Source of the DNA: Bog-756 sp963812885
GTDB taxonomy: Bacteria; Actinomycetota; Acidimicrobiia; Acidimicrobiales; RAAP-2
Assembly: GCA_963812885.1 (NCBI GenBank)
Contig: CAWEWZ010000008.1
Location: forward strand, 310,001 to 374,000
Length of the DNA stretch: 64,000 nt
Reading direction: 5' to 3'
In this document: positions 57,175 through 64,000 of the stretch, piece after piece
Position numbering within the stretch: position 1 is the stretch's first letter
Layout: the number at the start of each line of letters is the position of its first letter
Translations under genes and position numbers: made by a program
Notes under the pieces: generated by a model
What the model saw: only the letters and a program-made list of their open reading frames with translations
Told to the model about the DNA's origin: nothing
Database searches by the model: none

Positions 57175-60100
57175 TCAGGTCCCGATCGTGAGGGTCAGGG
57201 TTGCGAACGCAGTCACCGCAGGCGAGCTGCTGTCCTTGACCTGGATGGTGAAGGTGTACGTTCCCGCCGTCGTCGGCTTGCCGGTGATGGCACCCGAGGA
57301 CGACAACCGCAGGTTTGGCGGAAGGGGATTCGAGCCCGATTTCTCCGAGAAGGCGTACGGGCCCGTTCCCCCTGCGGCGGTCAGCTGGGTCGAGTAGGAC
57401 ACACTGCGGGTACCCTTTGGCAGGGTCGCATCCTTGATGCGCAACCCGGTGACATTCACCGTGACCGAGGACGATGCCGTGGTGACGGCCACGGCGTGTG
57501 GGTTGGTGGCATGGCCGACGGCGGTGTTGACCACGCTGCCGGTGCTGACGTCTTGCTGGGTCACCTTGTAGCTAGCGGTGCATGTCACCGAGGCCCCCGG
57601 GGCGAATGAGCCGGCGGGGCAGCTGAATCCTCCCGCCTTGTTGTCGGTGATCTGAGCACTCTTGAGGGTCGTGGTCCCGGTATTCGTCACATTGAACGAG
57701 TAGTGGATCAGGTTGCCGGCGGCATGGTAGTTGGCGGTCGACGTCGACTCGACGAGGCTTGCCTTCGATGTGGCCAGCGAGGCCTCCACCGTGACCGAGG
57801 AGGTGGCCGACGTGACGGCAACCGACTGCGGGTTGGTAGCGTGGCCGCTGGCCGTGTTGGTCACCGAGCCGCTATCGACGTTGGCCTGGGTCACCGTGTA
57901 GGTACCGGTGCAGGTCTCCGACGCTCCTGGGGCGAGCGTGGAGCTGGGACAACTTACCGAGGCGATCTTGTTGTCGTTCACTCCTACATTGCTCAGGGTG
58001 GTCGTCCCGGTGTTCTTGACCACGTACTTGAAGGACAAGACGTCCCCGGCCGCTCCGTACCCGGTCGACGTGGTCGACTTGGTGAGGGTCATCTTCGACG
58101 TGGCCAGTGAGGCGTCGACGGTGACAGACGACGGGAGGGAGGTGACTGCAACCGATTGCGGATTGGTCCCGGTTCCCTCGGCCGAGTTGGTCACCGAGCC
58201 GGCGTCCACGTCGGCCTGCGTGACCGTGTAGGTACCGGTGCATGTCTTGGAGGCCCCGGGAACGAGGGATCCTCCCGGACAGCTGACCGTGGCCACCTTG
58301 TTGTCGGTCACCCCGATGCTCGACTCGGTGGTTGTCCCGGTGTTCTTGACCACGTACTTGTAGGGGATGGTATCCCCGGCCGCTCCGTATCCGGTTGACG
58401 TGGTCGACTTGACCACGCTCAGGGTCGACGTGGCGTAGGCGGCCAACACCGTCACCGACGACGAGCCCGAGGTGAGCGAATGCGACTGCGAGTCGAGAGC
58501 GGTGGCGAACGAGTTGTTGTAGACCTGACCGGCGTCGACATCGGCCTGGGTAACCGTGTAGGACCCGGTGCACGTCTCCGACGCTCCGATGGCCAGGGTC
58601 GAACTCGGGCAGTTGACACTGCCGACGAGGCTGTCGGTGACGGCCACATTGGTGAGATTGCTGTTACCGGTGTTGGTCAACTCGTAGCCGTAGTTGATGG
58701 TGTCACCGGCGGCCGTGTACCCGGTCGAGTTGGTGGACTTCACGATACTCAGATCGTTGGTCGCATCGACGGTGACAGACGAAGTACCCGAAGCGACGGG
58801 ATCCCCGTTCCTCGGGTCAGTGGCCGAGGCGTAGGCGACATTGGTCACCGAACCGGACGTGATGTCTGCCTGAGTCACCGTGTAGCTGCCCGTGCACGTC
58901 TCGGACGCCCCGGGGGCAAGCGAGGGATCGGGGCAGCGACATTTGGGATCAGGTTGTCGGTGACTCCGGCGGCGAGGCTGGTCGTGCCGGTATTGGTGAC
59001 CAGGTAGGTGTAGTTGACGGTGTCACCCACCGCGCCGTACCCGGTCGAGTCGGTCGACTTGGCGATGCTGAGTCCCGAGGTGGCGTTGGAGGCCTCAACG
59101 GTGACAGTGGAAGATCCCGATGTGACCGCCAATGCTTGCGGGTTGGTGCCATGAGCCTTGGCCGAATTGGTTACCGAGCCGGTGTCCACATCGGACTGCG
59201 TCACCGTGTAACTGCCGGTACAGGTCTCCGACGCCCCCGGGGCCAGTGAGCCGGGCGGGCATGAAACCGTGGCGACCTTGTTGTCCGACACGGTGATGTT
59301 CGACTCGGTGGTCGTTCCCGTGTTCGTCACCTGATAGCTGTAGTTGAGGACCTCTCCGGCGGCACCATAGGCCGGAGTCAACGGCGACACCGTCTTGACG
59401 ATGCCCAGAGTCGAGGTGGCAAAGGAGGCAGCCACGGTGACCGATGACGGCAGGGAGCTCACCGGATTGCTGAGCCCGTCCGTGGCGGAAGCGGTGGCAT
59501 TGTCCGTGAACGACCCGTTGTCAACATCGGCCTGGCTCACGGTGTAGGTGCCGGTACAAGTCTCCGACGCCCCGACATCGAGAGTGGAGCTCGGGCAGCT
59601 GATCCCGGAAACTCCCGGGTCAGTAACGGTCACACCCGAAAGCGCTGTTGAGTCGAGGTTGGTGACCAGGTAGCTGTACGGGATGGTATCCCCGGCAGCT
59701 CCATACCCGCTCGAGCTGGTTGCCGCCTGGACACTGACCAGCGGGTCCACGGTGAACGTGGTGGCCGACTCCACCGAGCCCAGGTTGGTACCCCGTGCCG
59801 TCTGGTAGGCGTCGTTGGGGCCGTTCCCCGGCAGTGGGGTGGTGTTGGATTCGTCGATGTAGACGTGGTAGGTGCCTGGTGCCAGACCGCCCGGAACCTG
59901 GAACGAACCGGTGGGCTGGCCCACTGTCAGTGCGCAGGGGTTAGGCCCGACAGTGTTCGACTCTGCACCGGTGCAGGCGTAGGAGACGGCGGAAACGGTC
60001 ACCGTCGAGTTGCTGACCGGCACAGCCGTCCCCCGGCTCGTGCCGATCAGGACCTGCGGCGAACTGACCGGGTAGAAGTTGGCGGCATCGTTCTGGAAAT

Positions 60101-62492
60101 CACCGTAGGGTCCGGCGTTGGGCGCTCCGTCTTTCGCTCCCCACCAGTTGGAGCCACCGGTCACTGAGACGGTGTCCCCGGGTTGGGCGTCGCCGCTCGA
60201 CAGCGCGGCCGTAGGCGTCTGAGGCACGGGCTGGCCGTTGTAGAAGAGATCGAGGGTCGAGTAGTTGGTCGACCCGTTCTCGTCGTTGCCCGACGAGACG
60301 ATCACTGCGCAGTTCACCATCCCGGCGTTGACGTCTTCCTGGGTCGGCGGACAGGACGCATCACCGGTGGGCCCGTGCAGGGCCGGCGTGTCGGTATTGC
60401 CCCCCGCAGAGTTGGAACCGAGCGAGCCATAGGCGCAGTTCCCGCCGTTCACCCAACTGCTGGGCAGGGTCATCGACGCCGTCGACCCCGACCCGAAACC
60501 CGAGGTGCTGGTGCTGGCCAGGATGTTGGTGGCACCCCAGCAACCGCCCACCGAACCGCTGTTGGCACTGGTCAGATCGAGGTTGGACGATGGCAGATCG
60601 CCCAGGGCCGCCGACGGGTTGGAGTCGGTTGGCGTCGGCAGCGGGTTGGCGGTGTTCATGGTCCAGGCATCTCCCAGGCCGCCGGAGGCGGAGACACCCA
60701 CGTTGCCGGGACAGGTCGGTATGTTCTTGGTCGTCCCGGCCGTAACCCCATTGGTGATGGGCTGGCCGAAAGCCGACTGTGAACCGGACTGCTCGAGGTC
60801 CTGGTTGGAGTCGAACATCGAGACCGTGGACCCGCTGGACGACCAGGTGCACTCGTTCTGGGACCACAACGGGATGCTGTCGGTGGCAGTCCCGACGGTG
60901 TTGGTGGCCACCGGCTTCATGATCACCGGGGCGCTGGCCACCGTGTTGTTGTTGGTGCCGCACAGCTGTGCGGTGCCGGTAGCCAGGTCGACGTCCTGGA
61001 TCGAGTAGTTCGAGACGTTGGCCGGCGTGGCACCAAGGGTGAGGCTGGTCAGAGGCAGGGATCCGGGACTACCGGGGTTGGTGCCGGTGGGACCGACCTG
61101 GCCGGCACTGACTTCGATGTCGTAGCAGAACGGGACCCCCTTGATGGCCGAGAAGTAGTTCCCGTCGTTCGAGCCGCTGGTCGCCCAGCTCGGAGCGGCC
61201 TGCGCCACCGTGAGTGTCCAGGTGCCCGAGGTGGCGTTTGGATCACCCCCGCCTCCTGTGGCGAGGAAGGTGATCGGATAGGTGCCGGCGTCGCTCGGGG
61301 TCGGCGTCTCGGTCACCTTGCAGGTCAAGGTGTAGGACTCGGTCGAGCCGCTTCCCGAGGTGCTCTGGGTACAGCCCGATCCTGTCGTGGTCTGGAGGGT
61401 GGCGTCGGCCGGCAGGCTGCCGGTGTTCACCGTGATGGAGCTCGGATAGGTGGCCGTAGGCAGGCCGGTGCCGTGACAGACCACAGAGAAGGACGACGCG
61501 GTGCCGATGGTGAACGTGGTCGCCGTGCCCCCGGCCGCCGGAGCGGTGCAGACCGTGGCCCGGGTGTCGGAGACCGTCAGGTTCCAGGTCCCCGATGTGG
61601 CGTTGGACCCGAGTCCGCCGGCGGTCGCTGTGAAGGTGACCGGGTAGGTGCCGACGTCGCCGGCTGTAGGCGTTTCGGTGATCGGACAGGTCAGGATGAA
61701 GTGCTCCGACGCTCCCGATCCCGAGGTGCTCTGGGTGCACCCGTTCCCAGTGGTTGTGGCCTCGGTGGCATCGGCCGGGAGGGCACCGGTGTTCACGGTG
61801 ATCGAGGAGGGGTAGGTGGCACCGGTGGTGCCGTAGCAGACCACGGAGTAGGAGTTCGGGTTCCCGACGGCGAACGTGGTGGAGGTACCCCCCGACGCCG
61901 GTGCCGTACAGACCGTGGAGGCGACGTTGGTTACCGTCAGGTTGTCATTCCCGGTAACGAGCGAACTGACTCCCGCCGAGCCGGTGGCGAGGAAGTTTAC
62001 CGAATAGCTGCCCACGTCACTCAACGTGGGGGTCTCGGTGATGGTGCAGGTCAGGATGTAATGCTCGCTCGCCCCGCTGCCCGATGTGCTCTGGACGCAA
62101 CCCGGGGTCGTCGTCGGGAATGTGGCGTCCGCGGGCAGGGCGCCGGAGTTGACGGTGATCGAAGCCGGATACGCCGATGTGCCGCTGATGCCGGTGACCT
62201 CGTAGCAGACGATGGCCTGGCTGTTGGCCACGCCCGCGTCGAACGTCACGTTGGTGCCACCGGTAGCCGGTGTCGTGCACGTGATCGTGGTGGCGGCGGA
62301 GGCTGGGGCGGCGGTGACCACAGCTTCTGCGGTGATACCGGCGACCGTGCCGATGAGGAGCACAAGCCCCAAGATGAGCCGGCCGACGCCCTTGCTACCG
62401 AGCTTGCGGCGCGTGGGACGCCTCGCCGCCTGTGAGCTGCGCCGCTGTTCGGGCGCACCAGACTCATCAGAGAAGAGCTCATTCGAAGACAT
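57175..62492 (-). CDS. Giant secreted repeat protein (one frame break)
   Basis: This is a protein of about 1770 residues. A long signal region (RRKLGSKGVGRLILGLVLLI to PASA) is followed by four Thr/Ser-rich Ig-like repeats of about 110 residues, each with paired cysteines and the pattern YPSSITVNTGALPADA then GCTQSTSGSG. A unique middle of about 450 residues follows, then seven DUF11-like repeats of about 110 residues (STGYGAAGDTIPYKYVVKNT, LAPGASETCTGTYTVTQADV, GTNPQSVAVTS). The end is an Ig-like domain (PPNLRLSSSGAITGKPTTAG). The frame shifts once near 58935. No LPXTG or membrane anchor is visible, so it is either released or bound non-covalently. The ATG at 62492 has GGGGGA upstream. Confidence 0.85.
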
Positions 62493-63070
62493 TGATTCCC
62501 CCATCTCAGTGCGGAAGCCCGCACGCGCCAAGAGCCTTGTGGCCCGCCATCGAATGGATTCCGAAGCACCCGACCCGACGGTCGAGGCAACCTTAACCTC
62601 ACGCAACTCACAATTGCATCCCAAAATTTGAGGAAATCAAACGTTCGTTTTGGGCTACTGGCCTTGCCCACCTGCGAAAACCGGAAAATCGAACGCTTGT
62701 CAGAGAACCACCCGCTGACCGTCAGAAGCTGGGGGCGGTTGTAGAGCGCCGCCGCGCCGCCGCAGCTACCCTCAACTGCTCCCCTTGTCGGCCTGATCCG
62801 TTTCTATGGCCCTGAGCTCGCTTCCCGCCGCGACGGACGGAACACCCGTCCGAGCGATCAATGCTGCTTGCCGACAGCACCGGACACCAACAATGCATGG
62901 GCAGCCGACTTCTGCCGGATCCATCGTGGCGATCGCGCGCCCGATAACGAATAATTGAGTGCCAAGGGTCGGCACGGGACCCCTCTGCCCAATCGCTTCT
63001 CATGCGCTCCGGAACTACGACTTGGCAATGGCTCGGTCCCTGACGACAGAGCGGCGATAGCGTTAGCCGG
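62493..63070. other. Intergenic between divergent exported-protein genes
   Basis: This holds no recognisable gene; the open frames are reading shadows. Just upstream of the giant repeat gene it is AT-rich and contains the dyad listed at 62637. A related half-site, AATCGAACG, occurs near 62686. Confidence 0.5.
62637..62652. promoter_or_regulatory. Operator-like dyad upstream of the giant repeat protein
   Basis: TCAAACGTTCGTTTTG has 6-base arms with one mismatch and a 4-base centre. Spacing and sequence match the dyad at 56296. It lies about 145 bases upstream of the start codon. Confidence 0.45.
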
Positions 63071-64000
63071 ATGACGGCGATTCGTGGGGGAGCACTCGGT
63101 GCCTTCCGAGCCCGTCGATTCGCCTTCGTCCGATCCCTCGCCGTACTCATCGCCATCGTGTGCGGCACAGCGACCATGCTCCCTTTGGTGGTCCTCACGG
63201 TGACGGCTTCACCGGCCTCGGCGGCCACTGCGGCCACCGGTGCCGCATCGGGGTTACCGCACTGTCCTCCGGATTGCGGCGCCGTGGCGGCCGGCGATCC
63301 GCTCCTGGTCGGATTCATGACGGCCAACCCCGGCGTCGGCTGGCAGGCCTTTCCCGCGGCCGAAAGCCAGGCATACGTCAACACGTTGCGACGGAACCTC
63401 AGCCGATCAGCCGGCCCGGCAACCACGAATGTGGCGGCGGCGCGGTGGAAGTCGGTGACAGGTGGCTACGGACTACTGATCACGCTCGTCTCGTCGAGCT
63501 CGCTGGCGAAAGTCCGCCTTCAGAGCCCGGTCGGCGACGCCGCCGACCTGTGCTCGTCGGCCGGCGGAGCCCCAACCGGCTCACCCATCCACATCCCCGG
63601 GATCCCCGGCTCGGTGGCGGGCACATGCGTCTTACGACCGAGTTCCCAAATCAAAGGCGCAGCCGTCGCCGCCTTCATACGGGGCAACGTCGCCGTATTG
63701 ATCGAGATCAGCTCGCGGTCGAAAGCAGACGTCGACCCCCGCGTCACCACGCAGGCTGCCCACCAGCAGTACGCGACCCTCCCACCGGGCGGAGTTCCTG
63801 TCTCGAGCGGTGGTCTCGATGTGGAATGGATAGGTTTATGGGTCTGCATCCTCGCCGCCCTGGGTTTCGCCATTGTGGCGTGCGCCCGCCGGAGAGGGAG
63901 CTGGCGGGGACCCTTCGCGGCGGTCGCCGAGGCCTTCGGACGGCGGAAGGTGGCCCTCGGGGTGTCCGTGGCGGCGGTGGTCGGCGCCATGGCCTTCTCC
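63071..64000 (+). CDS. Exported membrane-anchored protein, cut by the window end
   Basis: An uninterrupted frame of 310 codons runs off the window. The signal region is FVRSLAVLIAIVCGTATMLP, with likely cleavage after SPASA. An extracellular domain of about 190 residues contains two paired cysteines (HCPPDCG), another in DLCSSAG and one in GTCVLRP. A helix, WIGLWVCILAALGFAIVACA, and a basic RRRG follow, then a second hydrophobic start (KVALGVSVAAVVGAMAFS). The fold is not one I recognise. It is divergent from the giant repeat gene. Confidence 0.75.
   Translation, partial: MTAIRGGALGAFRARRFAFVRSLAVLIAIVCGTATMLPLVVLTVTASPASAATAATGAASGLPHCPPDCGAVAAGDPLLVGFMTANPGVGWQAFPAAESQAYVNTLRRNLSRSAGPATTNVAAARWKSVTGGYGLLITLVSSSSLAKVRLQSPVGDAADLCSSAGGAPTGSPIHIPGIPGSVAGTCVLRPSSQIKGAAVAAFIRGNVAVLIEISSRSKADVDPRVTTQAAHQQYATLPPGGVPVSSGGLDVEWIGLWVCILAALGFAIVACARRRGSWRGPFAAVAEAFGRRKVALGVSVAAVVGAMAFS

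Overview
The window is high-GC DNA from an actinomycete-type bacterium (Actinomycetota). Lineage evidence is the mycothiol gene mshA, a mycothiol-dependent maleylpyruvate isomerase-type enzyme, a nickel superoxide dismutase, an RsiG-type c-di-GMP protein, a rex-hem cluster, and a geranylgeranyl reductase divergent from nuoA. A deep-branching class such as Acidimicrobiia is possible, but this is inference.

Layout. (1) 39-18491, minus strand: a 14-gene nuoA-N operon for proton-pumping NADH dehydrogenase, followed by a LapA-domain membrane protein and a DUF2252 protein. Nearly all genes overlap by ATGA, GTGA or TGATG. (2) 18614-20037, plus strand: a geranylgeranyl reductase, probably for the menaquinone side chain. 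(3) 20054-34894, minus strand: a Pro/Ala-rich membrane protein, tetrapyrrole genes (hemL, hemB, hemD, cobA, hemC, hemA), rex, a SAM hydrolase-type protein, proC, a YbjN protein, mshA, an XRE regulator, rsiG and sodX. (4) 35068-39626: divergent sodN, a DksA/TraR zinc finger, a SufS-like enzyme, a beta-propeller lipoprotein and a GNAT acetyltransferase. (5) 39791-43914: a tRNA-Lys gene whose 3' half recurs exactly 4.06 kb downstream. The pair bounds an island that looks AT-richer than its surroundings and holds an insertion-sequence remnant, a polytopic glycosyltransferase-like protein, three small genes and a seven-bladed propeller. (6) 44128-53259: accessory region with a membrane protein / DUF5134 / Cys-rich BlaI cassette that looks metal (copper?) responsive, a luciferase-like monooxygenase, a truncated SDR, a badly broken GH15 gene, SHOCT and DUF6325 genes and a metallo-beta-lactamase-fold protein. 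(7) 53332-55730: mycothiol-type enzyme, a TetR regulator and a divergent methyltransferase, separated by a perfect palindrome carrying two Tn10-tetO-like cores. (8) 55767-64000: secreted proteins, including a repeat-rich surface protein of about 1770 residues.

The respiratory, quinone, heme and Rex genes fit a shared aerobic redox theme, and mycothiol and Ni-SOD fit oxidative defence. A major caveat is that at least 30 single-base frame breaks occur in otherwise conserved genes, often at short G/C runs. I read these mainly as sequence errors, so many entries give a gene span rather than one open frame.
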